NCBI GenBank assembly: GCA_934218695.1
Contig: CAKQDA010000010.1
Location: 21,447 to 85,446, forward strand
Direction: 5' to 3'
Length of the DNA stretch: 64,000 nucleotides
Origin: an uncultured Succinivibrio sp.
GTDB taxonomy: Bacteria; Pseudomonadota; Gammaproteobacteria; Enterobacterales; Succinivibrionaceae
The notes beneath the pieces were generated by a model. The model did not search any database. It was not told the origin of the DNA and was given only the letters and a program-made list of their open reading frames with translations. Position numbers and translations under genes: made by a program. Below are positions 18,834 through 27,674 of this stretch, piece by piece. Each line of letters begins with the position of its first letter. Position 1 is the first letter of the stretch.

Positions 18834-19454
18834 ATGGGTAAGCCATTTGTAACAAGAGAAGGTTATGACCAACTTCATAAAGAGTTAAATTATCTTTGGG
18901 AAGTAAAAAGACCTGAAATTACACAGAAAGTCAGCTGGGCTGCAAGTCTTGGTGACAGATCAGAGAATGCTGATTATCACTATAACAAACGTTTACTGGG
19001 GCAGATTGACAGACGTATTAGATATTTAAGACACTGCATGAATGATCTGCAGGTTATTGAATACAACAAACAGCAGGAAGGTCGAGTTTTCTTTGGTGCC
19101 TATGTGGAAATCGAATCTGACGATGATGGCTCCAAGCTGCAGATCAGAATTGTCGGATCCGATGAGATTTTTGGTAGATCAAACTGTATTTCTGTAGATG
19201 CCCCTATGGCCAGAGCTTTACTTGGTAAATCAGTAGATGATGATGCGGAGGTTGTTACTCCTCATGGAAAGAGATTGTGGTACGTAAATAAAATCTCTTA
19301 TAAAAAACCAGAATGGTTTGAAGAACAGCCGATAGTTGAGAATTCTTTAGCCTCTGACGACAACGAAGAAGTAGTTGTTGAGGAAATGTCCGAAGAAGAA
19401 CAAAAGAAGATTGAACAGGAGTATTTAAAGACTCTAGTTCAGGAAAATGAATAA
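18834..19454 (+). CDS. greB: Transcript cleavage factor GreB with acidic tail
   Basis: It rescues backtracked RNA polymerase by stimulating cleavage of the nascent RNA. The N-terminal coiled coil has the catalytic acidic residues Asp41 and Glu44 in LGDRSENADY. The FKBP-like C-terminal domain follows to about residue 160. The protein is 206 residues against 158 in E. coli; the extra 45 or so form a Glu/Asp-rich tail (DDNEEVVVEEMSEEEQKK). AGGAG precedes the ATG. In E. coli pckA and greB are also in the same broad region. Confidence 0.93.
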   Translation: MGKPFVTREGYDQLHKELNYLWEVKRPEITQKVSWAASLGDRSENADYHYNKRLLGQIDRRIRYLRHCMNDLQVIEYNKQQEGRVFFGAYVEIESDDDGSKLQIRIVGSDEIFGRSNCISVDAPMARALLGKSVDDDAEVVTPHGKRLWYVNKISYKKPEWFEEQPIVENSLASDDNEEVVVEEMSEEEQKKIEQEYLKTLVQENE

Positions 19455-19489
19455 ACTCAGTAAATCAAGATATTGAGGACTGACAGACC

Positions 19490-20032
19490 TTAGGCAGAGA
19501 CATTGACACTCATGCCTAAGTTAAACTTAGGTCTGCTACTGTTGTATCTATTGGCAATAGCTTTTGAGCTGTACCCATCTCCTTTTTGCCTTTTGTCTTC
19601 AGCATCCTGCGAAAATGAGGCCCCTGTAGAGGAGCCAAATGAGCCTCCTAATGCGGCATTCATGGAGCCTGACGCAGTGACATTCTGTCCAAGACTTGCT
19701 CCTGTGGCTGAAGAACTGGATGATGCCTTTCCTCCACCAGAGCCTTTTACTTCTTTTGTATCTTCTTTCTTATCTGTTTTTGAGGTTTCTTTTTTAGAAG
19801 TTACCTTCTCTCCATTGGTTTTGATTAAAACATCAGCTTGTATGAAGAGATTTGTGTTTACTGGAGCAGTTTGTACACTGCCTTGAGATACTGCTGCATT
19901 ACCTGAGGATTGGGCGTTCTGGCTGATTTGAGGTATGGTTTCGCGGGCCATACTGTCTCTACGGGCTTCCTGTGCTGCATGAGGTACGCCCGCCGTAACT
20001 ATGTTGCTAATGGTACTTGTTGCAATATCCAT
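19490..20032 (-). CDS. Low-complexity protein of unknown function
   Basis: A 180-residue protein I do not recognise. The N terminus (MDIATSTISNIVTAGVPHAA) is followed by RRDSMARETIPQ. Residues about 75-95 are Lys/Glu/Thr-rich, and about 97-140 are Gly/Ser/Ala-rich. It ends with basic residues and a NLGMSVNVSA tail. No signal peptide or membrane segment is visible. Codon use is like the neighbours, and a frame-plus-1 shadow on the other strand has no family features. Small proteins with this general layout occur in other gammaproteobacteria, but I cannot name the family. Confidence 0.6.
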   Translation of the reverse strand: MDIATSTISNIVTAGVPHAAQEARRDSMARETIPQISQNAQSSGNAAVSQGSVQTAPVNTNLFIQADVLIKTNGEKVTSKKETSKTDKKEDTKEVKGSGGGKASSSSSATGASLGQNVTASGSMNAALGGSFGSSTGASFSQDAEDKRQKGDGYSSKAIANRYNSSRPKFNLGMSVNVSA

Positions 20033-20122
20033 AGTTAAAGCCTAAAAGACAGATCTATTCATTACATACTTTATCGGTATTTTTGTACTGAATATTTAAT
20101 GCTAAATTTTTAAGAATATCAG

Positions 20123-20920
20123 TTAGTTAGAATTTTTTATAAAAAGTCTGATAATTTTTGACAGTTCCTCTCCTTCTGTCAGGAAAGGCATGTGTGCTGA
20201 ATTTTGCAGAACTGCACACAGGTGATAATTCTGATCCATAATTTTGGAAGCAATCTCTTGATTAACTAGTCTGTCCTTAGCACCAAAAATATGAAAACAT
20301 GGGATCCTAAGATTGAAGAATGCTTCTCTGTGATCAGAGTAGGCCATCTTAAACAGGCCGTTTCTTAATACCTGTGGATCGATGTCTCCCATTTTATCGC
20401 AGGCTTCAAGTATGAACCTGTTTTGCTCTGGTGTAAGGCATCCTCCCTGAGTTTGCATTTTGAAGAATAATTTAATTGAACGAATATTTCGTCCTTCATC
20501 AAACAGCTTTAAGCATTTAACTACATATCTGTAGTCAAAACCAGGCCAGTTTGGATCTGAAGGAAAACGTGGAGTGCCACAGATTGAGATAAACCTATTA
20601 ATCTTTTTTTCTGTATCTGCGTAGCATGCACAACTTGCAGCTAATGTACTCAGTGACCAGGAGATAAGAGTGCAATTATCAGGTATTGAATTAAGGATGA
20701 GATTGGCAGTCTGTCTTGTAGAGATTGAAAACTGCTTTAAGTCAGCTGATTTCCCATATCCTGGCATATCAAGCATGGTTACGTTGTAATCGGGGAATAA
20801 CGAGACAAATGGTTTTAAAAAATTAGAATCTGTAGCCCAGCCTGGAGTTATAACTAGCTTGGGAGCTTCAGGATCTCCGTATTGAGTGAAACCGAGTTTA
20901 AGATTATCTGTAATATTCAT
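20123..20920 (-). CDS. bioH: Pimeloyl-[ACP] methyl ester carboxylesterase
   Basis: An alpha/beta hydrolase that frees pimeloyl-ACP for biotin synthesis. The nucleophile motif reads SWSLSTLAA, where E. coli BioH has GWSLGGL. The segment GTPRFPSDPNWPGF parallels ASSPCFSARDEWPG. The acid is in FGAKDRLV and the histidine in NSAHMPFL. The replaced glycines around the nucleophile are unusual, but the serine itself is kept. From 20920 it has 265 residues (E. coli 256). A longer frame to 20983 would overlap the end of ribB. It is third in a pdxJ-ribB-bioH run of cofactor genes. Confidence 0.82.
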   Translation of the reverse strand: MNITDNLKLGFTQYGDPEAPKLVITPGWATDSNFLKPFVSLFPDYNVTMLDMPGYGKSADLKQFSISTRQTANLILNSIPDNCTLISWSLSTLAASCACYADTEKKINRFISICGTPRFPSDPNWPGFDYRYVVKCLKLFDEGRNIRSIKLFFKMQTQGGCLTPEQNRFILEACDKMGDIDPQVLRNGLFKMAYSDHREAFFNLRIPCFHIFGAKDRLVNQEIASKIMDQNYHLCAVLQNSAHMPFLTEGEELSKIIRLFIKNSN

Positions 20921-20946
20921 ATAAAAAGCGCTGCATAGGCAGCGCT
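20921..20946 (-). terminator. ribB-bioH intergenic hairpin
   Basis: AGCGCTGC and GCAGCGCT form an 8-bp GC-rich stem with a 4-base loop, followed on the minus strand by five T residues. It looks like an intrinsic terminator, yet the bioH ATG follows directly, so it may act as an attenuator or partial terminator. Confidence 0.75.
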
Positions 20947-20954
20947 GTCTTAAA

Positions 20955-21605
20955 CTAGATATTCTTTTCTTTGCGGTAAGCAATCAGGTCTTCGATTGAA
21001 AGACAGGTTAAATCATGCTCCATTGCAAATGTTGTTACACGTGGTAATTTAGCCATCAGACCATCAGGTGCACACAGTTCACAAAGAATACCAGCTGGTG
21101 CAAAAGCAGCAAGACGTGCAAGATCTACAGATGCTTCAGTATGACCATCGCGCTCTAAAACACCGCCTTTCTTTGCTACTAATGGGAACATATGGCCAGG
21201 GCTTGCCAGATCTTCAGGCTTACCGTCAGGATTGATAACAGCTTTAATAGCCTTAACGCGGTCAGGTGCGCTAACTCCTGTAGTTACACCTTTTGCTGCA
21301 TCTACGGAAATGGTAAATGCAGTGCCGTAAACAGAAGTATTGTGCTCAACCATCATTGGCAGATTCATACGTTTTGCCTGCTCAGCTTCGATACAAACGC
21401 ACACAATACCTGAACATTCACGGATCATGAAAGCCATCTGAGCATCAGTAACTGTTTCTGCTGCGTAAATTAAATCGCCTTCATTTTCTCTATCTTCGTT
21501 ATCAACAACAAGTACACCACGACCTTTCTTTAAGGCAGCGATAGCTGCTTCAACACGATCATTTGCAGTGTGACCGAAATTTTCTAACAGATTTTTAAAG
21601 CTCAT
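20955..21605 (-). CDS. ribB: 3,4-dihydroxy-2-butanone 4-phosphate synthase
   Basis: It converts ribulose 5-phosphate to the four-carbon precursor of riboflavin. The monofunctional form of 216 residues (E. coli 217) has the active-site loop [17 protein letters not shown] near the N terminus and [12 protein letters not shown] further on. No FMN riboswitch precedes it; instead it lies 10 bases after pdxJ. That joins riboflavin synthesis to vitamin B6 synthesis in one transcript. Confidence 0.97.
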   Translation of the reverse strand: MSFKNLLENFGHTANDRVEAAIAALKKGRGVLVVDNEDRENEGDLIYAAETVTDAQMAFMIRECSGIVCVCIEAEQAKRMNLPMMVEHNTSVYGTAFTISVDAAKGVTTGVSAPDRVKAIKAVINPDGKPEDLASPGHMFPLVAKKGGVLERDGHTEASVDLARLAAFAPAGILCELCAPDGLMAKLPRVTTFAMEHDLTCLSIEDLIAYRKEKNI

Positions 21606-21615
21606 TTTTACCTCA

Positions 21616-22359
21616 TTACTTCTGTGAGTTGTTGCGGGCTTTTTCCATGATTTCTTTCATGGTCTTTACAGCCTCAGGCAAGCCTGTGAAAATTGCACGT
21701 GCGATGATGCTGTGTCCAATGTTCAATTCATTCATTTGTGGGATAGCAGCAATTGCAGCTACATTATTATAGTTGAGTCCATGTCCAGAATTAACTCCAA
21801 GTCCAACTGAGTCAGCGTATGCTGCCATCTCAGTTAATACTTTAAGCTCTTCATTGACAGCTTTTTCATTGGTGGCATTTGCGTAGCGTCCTGTGTGGAA
21901 TTCAACAAAAGGTGCGCCGACTTTTACAGCAGCATCAATCTGTTCTTTGACAGGATCGATGAATAAAGAGCAGACAGTGCCTACATTATCGAGCTTGTTA
22001 ATTGCCTTCTCGATTTTATCCATGTTGGATAGAACATCAAGGCCACCTTCTGTAGTAACCTCTTCTCTTCTTTCAGGCACCATGCACACTTTTTGAGGAG
22101 CTACTGCAACAGCGATAGATAAAATATCATCAGTTACGGCCATCTCTAGATTTAAAGAGGTTTTTACTGTTTCCCTGATGATCCTTACATCTCTGTCAGT
22201 GATATGTCTTCTGTCCTCACGTAAGTGAGTTGTTATGCTGTCTGCTCCTGCAAGTTCAGCAATAGCTGCTGCAGTTACAGGATCAGGGTAATTTGTTCCA
22301 CGTGCATTACGTACGGTAGCAACGTGATCGATGTTAACTCCAAGAAAAATAGGCTTCAT
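21616..22359 (-). CDS. pdxJ: Pyridoxine 5'-phosphate synthase
   Basis: It condenses deoxyxylulose 5-phosphate with aminoacetone phosphate to pyridoxine phosphate. The TIM-barrel protein has 247 residues (E. coli 243). Family motifs [20 protein letters not shown] and [14 protein letters not shown] are intact. It heads the pdxJ-ribB-bioH run. On the minus strand a TATAAT (22398-22393) fits a promoter, and an FNR-like site lies just upstream of it. Confidence 0.97.
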   Translation of the reverse strand: MKPIFLGVNIDHVATVRNARGTNYPDPVTAAAIAELAGADSITTHLREDRRHITDRDVRIIRETVKTSLNLEMAVTDDILSIAVAVAPQKVCMVPERREEVTTEGGLDVLSNMDKIEKAINKLDNVGTVCSLFIDPVKEQIDAAVKVGAPFVEFHTGRYANATNEKAVNEELKVLTEMAAYADSVGLGVNSGHGLNYNNVAAIAAIPQMNELNIGHSIIARAIFTGLPEAVKTMKEIMEKARNNSQK

Positions 22360-22400
22360 TTTTTATCATGTCCTAAGTTGAAACTTCTTATTATTATAAC

Positions 22401-22414
22401 TTGATAAAGATCAA
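22401..22414. promoter_or_regulatory. FNR-type operator
   Basis: TTGATAAAGATCAA is a perfect match to the FNR consensus TTGAT-N4-ATCAA. It lies 3 bases upstream of the likely pdxJ -10 box, where binding would block rather than activate pdxJ. It is about 215 bases before rbsK. Function is inferred from the motif only. Confidence 0.6.
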
Positions 22415-22630
22415 ATTTTTGTCTTTTTATAGCGTCTTTTTTATCTTTTTTTCCGTTTATCATTTGTTATCTGTATCACAAGTGCATAATTCAAAATTTC
22501 TTAAATATGAATATTTCAGTTAAGATTGAAGTAGAACATACAAAACATCAATATTTAGACAAACAATAAAATTAGTTATAAATGAAACCTTTCTTTGAGA
22601 GATCAAAGACTATTTTGAGGAAGTTTTGTT

Positions 22631-23566
22631 ATGGCCAAAATTTTAAATTATGGTTCTTTAAATATTGATTATGTGTATGAAGTCCCTCATTTCGTAACTC
22701 CTGGTGAAACACTTCAATCTAGAGGAAGAAATATTTTTGCAGGTGGAAAAGGTCTTAATCAGTCTGTCGCATTAGCCAGAGCTGGTGGTGATGTATATCA
22801 TGCTGGTGCCGTAGGTAAAGCAGACGGACAGATTCTCATTAACGTACTTACTGAAAATAAGATCAACTCAGACTTCTTAAAGCAAAGAGATGAAACTAGT
22901 GGTCATACCATTATTCAGGTAGATGATAATGGTCAGAACTGTATTATTCTATATGGCGGTTCAAACAAAACCATTACAACTGAGGATATAGATGAAACCC
23001 TATCTCATTTTGAAAAGGGCGATTATCTAGTTCTGCAAAATGAGACTAATAACATCGAATGCATGATCAATAAGGCATACGAAAAAGGCTTAAAGGTTTG
23101 TTTTAATGTTTCTCCATATTCTGATGAATTATTGAAATTACCTTTAGGCAAATGCTCTTACCTGATTGTAAATGAGATCGAAGGTTCTTCAATGGTATCA
23201 AAGCCTGCTGATACTGATCCTTATGAGTTAATTGATGAACTTACAAAGAAGTATCCAAATTCTTCTTTTGTGTTAACTTTAGGTTCTCGAGGCTCAATCT
23301 TAAAACAGGTAGGATGTGATCCTATTTCTTGTAAGTCTTTCAAGGTTCAGGCTGTAGATACAACAGCTGCAGGTGACACCTTCTTAGGTTATCTAATTAC
23401 TAATTTAGCAACAGGAATGAATCCTGCGCTTGCTATTAAATGTGCAACAGCAGCATCAGCTTTAGCAGTACAGACTAAAGGTGCAACTCCTTCTATTCCA
23501 AAGGCTAATGCTGTCTTAGATTTCATTAAGAAATCAAAAGTTGACGTTTTAGTAGATAAGCTCTAG
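22631..23566 (+). CDS. rbsK: PfkB-family ribokinase
   Basis: It phosphorylates D-ribose or a related sugar with ATP. The 311 residues show the N-terminal sugar-binding [16 protein letters not shown] and the C-terminal catalytic [13 protein letters not shown] with the general base Asp. GAGGAAG lies before the ATG. The next gene is an rbsD-like mutarotase, which supports ribose as substrate. No ribose transporter is adjacent, so uptake must be encoded elsewhere or another sugar is used. Confidence 0.88.
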   Translation: MAKILNYGSLNIDYVYEVPHFVTPGETLQSRGRNIFAGGKGLNQSVALARAGGDVYHAGAVGKADGQILINVLTENKINSDFLKQRDETSGHTIIQVDDNGQNCIILYGGSNKTITTEDIDETLSHFEKGDYLVLQNETNNIECMINKAYEKGLKVCFNVSPYSDELLKLPLGKCSYLIVNEIEGSSMVSKPADTDPYELIDELTKKYPNSSFVLTLGSRGSILKQVGCDPISCKSFKVQAVDTTAAGDTFLGYLITNLATGMNPALAIKCATAASALAVQTKGATPSIPKANAVLDFIKKSKVDVLVDKL

Positions 23567-23576
23567 GAGAAATAAA

Positions 23577-23978
23577 ATGAAAAAGATTGTTTGCTTAAAT
23601 TCAGAATTATCATATGTAATCTCAAAATTAGGCCATTTTGATACACTAACTATCGGCGATTGTGGATTGCCTGTACCTTAAGGAGTCCAAAGAATCGACC
23701 TTGCAGTTACTTATGGTGTTCCTTCATTTGATGATGTTTTCAAAGTTGTCGATGCAGAAGCTAAATTCCAGAAAGTAACTATTGCCTCTGAGGCAAAAGA
23801 AGCAAATCCAGCTTTCTACCAAAAGCTCCATGAATGGGCTAAACTCAATGGAGTTGAGGTTGTAGAAGTACCTTATGAGCAGTTCAAAAAACTATCAGCA
23901 TCAAGTGTTGCTATAGTAAGAACTGTTGAGTGCAAGCCATTTAGCAATGTTATCTTAGAGTCAAATGTATCTTTCTAA
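23577..23978 (+). pseudogene. rbsD: D-ribose pyranase, interrupted by a stop codon
   Basis: The frame encodes a 133-codon protein resembling RbsD throughout: [28 protein letters not shown], then RIDLAVTYGVPSF and the C-terminal VILESNVSF. Codon 35 (23679-23681) is TAA, exactly where relatives have the Lys of GLPIPK. A single AAA to TAA change explains it. There is no other damage in the remaining 98 codons, so the loss is recent, or the stop is a sequencing error or is read through. AGGAG precedes its ATG, 10 bases after rbsK. Confidence 0.9.
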
Positions 23979-24014
23979 GTCAGGTTTATTTCTTAAGGTT
24001 GTCTTTAACTAGAT

Positions 24015-24452
24015 ATGGATGATTCTAAAGAAAAACAACAGAAAATCCTGCCATTGTCATACGGACTGGGACTAGTCAAAGAATTAGTTCCAGTGCCTAC
24101 TCATATCTTTAAATCAGACAATCACTACTATGAGAAGTTTGATAGAGAAGAAGTCGATGAATGGAATGTTCTAAAAACAGACTATGAATTTAGAAAAAAG
24201 ATCCTAAAAGAAGTCAAAGAAAAGAATATTGTTATCATTAACGAAGAACAACCTGTGTTATTTGGTGGCGTTAAGTGTACTGATGACTTATTTTTAGTTA
24301 TAGGTCCAGTTGTAATTACTCAAGTTGATCAGAATTTTACTAAATTATATGCCTTAAAGCATAAAGCTAACAATGTAAGCTTGTTTTACATTGATGTGAA
24401 AAAGTTAGCTTCAATTCTTCTGCTTATTTACAGTTCAATTACAGATAAATAG
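24015..24452 (+). CDS. Hypothetical protein, possibly a truncated regulator
   Basis: A 145-residue ORF without a clear ribosome site. Residues about 85-100 (VKCTDDLFLVIGPVVIT) and the following segment recall the sensory N-terminal part of some AraC-type regulators, but no helix-turn-helix follows. It ends 3 bases before an IS66-type transposase remnant, so the DNA-binding half may have been lost when the element inserted. No function can be assigned; the AraC suggestion is weak inference. Confidence 0.45.
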   Translation: MDDSKEKQQKILPLSYGLGLVKELVPVPTHIFKSDNHYYEKFDREEVDEWNVLKTDYEFRKKILKEVKEKNIVIINEEQPVLFGGVKCTDDLFLVIGPVVITQVDQNFTKLYALKHKANNVSLFYIDVKKLASILLLIYSSITDK

Positions 24453-24455
24453 TAA

Positions 24456-24751
24456 CTATTTAGAACCCTCACCCAAAATAATTTTAGCATTACCGGAAAA
24501 AGCAGCAGTTAAAGCATCAAATGCGTTAATACCATGCTTGTTTCCGGTACTAATGAAAGACATTATTTTGAGGTAGTCCTGAGCTCCTTTAATACTTCTA
24601 CCCCCCCTGAGACTTTCGTCTTTGTTTTTACATTGCGAACATCACGCTCTGCCTGATTGTTATCAAAAGGCACGGCAAAGTTATGTGCAAATCGGCACAC
24701 GTCATCCTTGAACTTTTTGAGTCGTCCAATCAGAGCTCTGGTCTTACTTCT
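24456..24751 (-). mobile_element. IS66-type transposase C-terminal remnant, frameshifted
   Basis: Translation of the minus strand gives the C-terminal end of an IS66-family transposase: [16 protein letters not shown], then [18 protein letters not shown] with the conserved DNNQAER, then KVSGG. The frame shifts at a run of seven C residues (24601-24607 on the plus strand) and resumes as [18 protein letters not shown] and KHGINAFDALTAAFSG, ending in TAG. The rest of the transposase and the accessory genes are missing. Homology stops abruptly near 24751. Confidence 0.85.
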
Positions 24752-25090
24752 CCATTAGCAAACAATGATTATGTACTGCTTTTGGTAAAACATTAAAATC
24801 TAACCTTATGTTATTTGTTGCCCCTGATTCATGCAGGGGACTTTGTGTTTATCTTAGCGTAAATAAAGAATGATAATAAAGTCAGATGATAATTTGGTTG
24901 AGACGACTTTGCGAAAAGGGCATAACCTCTTTTAAGTAAAAAGTCGGAGAAACTTAAATATAAAGGATAACTGCAAGAGATTGATTGAATTCCGGGAATG
25001 CAATAGCAGTACTCACCGGAATCGTTAAGAGTGGCATGGAAAGATAGAATATTAAGAGGTCCTTGCTTCCCTCTTCTCAAGCTGTTTCCT
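24752..25090. other. Non-coding stretch beside the IS66 remnant
   Basis: 339 bases in which I recognise no gene. CCCCTG at 24821-24826 and CAGGGG at 24834-24839 form a hairpin. A 94-codon minus-strand frame begins inside the end of the MFS gene, but I recognise no family in it. It may be scar sequence left by the insertion element. Confidence 0.4.
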
Positions 25091-26281
25091 TTATGACTTT
25101 TGTAGTGTTGCACTACTTTCTTTAACTCTCAGAATCACAACTGTGGCTAAGATCATGGTTGAAAAGATCCAGACAATCAGAGACTGCTGCAGTCCAATGT
25201 AATCTCCTAACCATCCTACAAAAACAGATAAAGCGTAACCAATGCCAAATGTAAATCCCAACATCATTGATGTGGCAAAGGAATCGGCATGTGGTAACAG
25301 CTTTTGCGCCCAAACTATAGCAGGAGGTGTAGAACCGTAAAGACCGACACCTGCAAGGAAAATACTTACATAGGAGAGAACTGAATCATCCGCTTTGTAC
25401 ATGAATATAGCCATCATGGCGATAGTTAATGCGTATGAATACACAATCAGCGTCTTTAATTTGAACCTGGTTGAAATAGCCCCTACAAGCATTCCTCCTG
25501 TTGCTGTTCCAATTAGTAGGGTCATAAGAACAGATGAGGCACTAACAGATGAGATACCTTTTTCTGCATATAAAAGAGGTATGAAGATAACCAAAGAGCA
25601 ATAGCATACTGCTCTTAAACCTATGGAAGAGACAAGTAACAGGAATGGTTTATTGGAAATAATCTTCTTTAAAGAGATGATCTGAGCTGCATTTTCTGGT
25701 TTTGGTTTAGAGTACAGACCGCGCTTGAAAAGCAGTAAGGTGGTGACTACAGGGATTACTGCAAGGTAGATAATCTCTTCCTGTGTGAAATATTCAAGGT
25801 ATAAAGCTGTAATAAATGGAGCAACAGCAAAGCCTATATTTCCACCTACGATAAACAGACTTGTAGCCAGAACCTCTTTTCCTTTTGGAGAAATTATAGG
25901 AACCATACCTCCGGCAATAGGATGGAAACCAGAAGAACAGATACCTGACAGGAAAATAATGATCACAAGTAACCATTCTGATGAGCAAAGTCCAACAGCA
26001 CTTGCCAGAACTCCTCCTGTAAAAATTGAAATTGGGAGTATTATTCCAAGATTGTGTTTATCTGCCGCAATTCCGATAGGTGCCTGCAAGAATGAGGCAC
26101 TTACCTGAAATATCATATAGAGCAGACCGCACTGCGAGTATGAAAGTCCGAATTTTAAAGCCAGAAGAGGCAGAAGAACAGGTAACAGGTTGCAATAAAA
26201 ATCGCCTACAAAATGGCTCCAGCTTGCAACAGCAATATTGCCCCAGCCTCTCTTTGGAGCTGGGATTGAATTTAAGTCCAT
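25091..26281 (-). CDS. MFS exporter, fosmidomycin-resistance (Fsr) type
   Basis: A 396-residue inner-membrane protein with about 12 membrane helices. Fsr-family features include SHFVGDFYCNLLPVLLPLL near the N terminus, DKHNLGIILP after helix 2, and SSGFHPIAGGMV in helix 4. Members export fosmidomycin or unknown small molecules with a proton; the true substrate here is unknown. It is a single gene 33 bases downstream of hslO on the same strand. Confidence 0.85.
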   Translation of the reverse strand: MDLNSIPAPKRGWGNIAVASWSHFVGDFYCNLLPVLLPLLALKFGLSYSQCGLLYMIFQVSASFLQAPIGIAADKHNLGIILPISIFTGGVLASAVGLCSSEWLLVIIIFLSGICSSGFHPIAGGMVPIISPKGKEVLATSLFIVGGNIGFAVAPFITALYLEYFTQEEIIYLAVIPVVTTLLLFKRGLYSKPKPENAAQIISLKKIISNKPFLLLVSSIGLRAVCYCSLVIFIPLLYAEKGISSVSASSVLMTLLIGTATGGMLVGAISTRFKLKTLIVYSYALTIAMMAIFMYKADDSVLSYVSIFLAGVGLYGSTPPAIVWAQKLLPHADSFATSMMLGFTFGIGYALSVFVGWLGDYIGLQQSLIVWIFSTMILATVVILRVKESSATLQKS

Positions 26282-26314
26282 TTTTATCTTCTTTGAATTT
26301 TTTACTTTGATTAC

Positions 26315-27202
26315 TTACTGAGAAATCCTGTGCAAAATCTCAGTTAGTTCATCTCTGGAAAAGTCGTACTTTTTGCCACAGTGCTGACAGGTCATAGAGG
26401 TACCACCGTCTTTTTCTATTAAATCCTTTAATTCATCTGGAGTTAACTGAGCTAATGCTGCTTCACATCTCTGCTTTGAACATACACACTGGAATTTAAC
26501 TTCGTGCTGCCCGAATACCTTTACTTCTTCATGGGCAAATAACCTTGACAGTGACTCTTCTAAAGGAAGTTCAAACAGTTCCTTTTCACTTAAGGTATCT
26601 GTAAGTACTGACAGGTGCTCTAAAGATTCCATGTTATTCTTAATCTCAGGGATGATCTGCAGCATTACACCACCAGACTGAACTGTTTCCATGTCAGTTT
26701 TGATAAAGAACCTTGTAGGTAACTGCTGAGATTCCTTAAAGTAGTCCTCTAAGGTAGCACTGATGGATTCTGGGTTAATAGCCACAATACCTTGCCACTT
26801 AGGACCGTCTTTAGGAAATACGGAAAGAACTAAAACAGAGTCTTTTCCGCAAAGTTCTCCTAATGAGGCATTATCTTCAATAGCAATACCATCGTTTAAT
26901 GAAGCGGAACCATAAAAAGACAGATCCTGTCTGATGTTAATCAGGGCATATTTTAATGGAGAAGAACTGTTTCCTCTGAGCTGAACCATAATTTCAGAGC
27001 CGTCCTTTAGAGTGGCGGCAACCAGTACAGATGCTACAGCCAGTTCCATCATGGTCTTTTTAAGACATTGTGGATAGTCTTTGTGCAACAGCTCTTCAAA
27101 CGGTGTTTTTAACTTAACAATTTCCCCCCTTACACCGTGATTGTCGAATAAAAATCTTTCTACACTGTTATTTTCAAAAGTTTGCATCGTATTACCATCC
27201 AT
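26315..27202 (-). CDS. hslO: Redox-regulated chaperone Hsp33
   Basis: A cytosolic holdase activated by oxidation, which releases zinc from four C-terminal cysteines. These are visible as CVCSKQRC and MTCQHCGKKY. The 295 residues fit E. coli (292). The start overlaps the end of hslR by 11 bases; a second in-frame ATG at 27187, with GGATGG before it, is a reasonable alternative. The hslR-hslO pair is the same as in E. coli. Confidence 0.96.
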   Translation of the reverse strand: MDGNTMQTFENNSVERFLFDNHGVRGEIVKLKTPFEELLHKDYPQCLKKTMMELAVASVLVAATLKDGSEIMVQLRGNSSSPLKYALINIRQDLSFYGSASLNDGIAIEDNASLGELCGKDSVLVLSVFPKDGPKWQGIVAINPESISATLEDYFKESQQLPTRFFIKTDMETVQSGGVMLQIIPEIKNNMESLEHLSVLTDTLSEKELFELPLEESLSRLFAHEEVKVFGQHEVKFQCVCSKQRCEAALAQLTPDELKDLIEKDGGTSMTCQHCGKKYDFSRDELTEILHRISQ

Positions 27203-27611
27203 ATTTCATACTGATTAGAGCGCGTCTTTCTTTTTTATTTGGCTTTTCATCAGGGTGTGGTGCCAAAAGCGCATTGATTTTTATCTGCTCTAACTGTTTT
27301 TCTCTTAATTTAATACTTTCATCTGTTTCCTGATAGAGAGTTTGAGCCTGTACAGCTGGTCCCCTGACATCAGATATCTTTAATATTTCTACTTCCTTTC
27401 TGACATTTCCCTGAAGAATTTTTACTAATGCCCCAATTTCAACTGTTCTTGAAGGTTTTGCTTTGACTCCGTTATAGTCAACCTTTCCACCTTCAATCAT
27501 TGATCTTGCAATGCTTCTGGTTTTGTAAAAACGGGCCGCCCACAACCATTTGTCCAGGCGGACCTCTTCTTGTGCATTATTTTTATGCATTAATCTCTTT
27601 CCTTCTGTCAT
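27192..27611 (-). CDS. hslR: Ribosome-associated heat-shock protein Hsp15
   Basis: An S4-domain RNA-binding protein that rescues stalled 50S subunits carrying nascent chain. The 139 residues (E. coli 133) start with a polar stretch and then VRLDKWLWAARFYKTRSIA, the core of the S4 domain. The basic C terminus (KPNKKERRALISMKYGW) is typical. It is cotranscribed with hslO and divergent from nudE, a neighbour in E. coli as well. Confidence 0.94.
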   Translation of the reverse strand: MTEGKRLMHKNNAQEEVRLDKWLWAARFYKTRSIARSMIEGGKVDYNGVKAKPSRTVEIGALVKILQGNVRKEVEILKISDVRGPAVQAQTLYQETDESIKLREKQLEQIKINALLAPHPDEKPNKKERRALISMKYGW

Positions 27612-27674
27612 GAAGAAATTTATCTTTTCAAGTGATAAAGTATAACAATGAATTATAAAAAATTGGCGGTATAT

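Noticed and set aside
19503..19886. 127-codon ORF opposite the low-complexity protein gene
   Set aside because: It mirrors the biased codons of the minus-strand gene and has no start signal or family.
21606..21615. FMN riboswitch upstream of ribB
   Set aside because: Only 10 bases separate pdxJ from ribB, and the conserved RFN sequence is absent before pdxJ as well.
22294..22309. Second parS-like sequence TGTTCCACGTGCATTA inside pdxJ
   Set aside because: Only the left half matches. The bases encode the conserved ARGTN motif of PdxJ, so the match follows from coding.
22507..22569. 20-codon ORF upstream of rbsK
   Set aside because: It has no ribosome site or known relative; chance is enough to explain it.
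24829..25113. 94-codon minus-strand ORF starting inside the MFS gene end
   Set aside because: It starts at a non-ATG codon within another gene, has no recognisable family or ribosome site, and lies in scar-like DNA.
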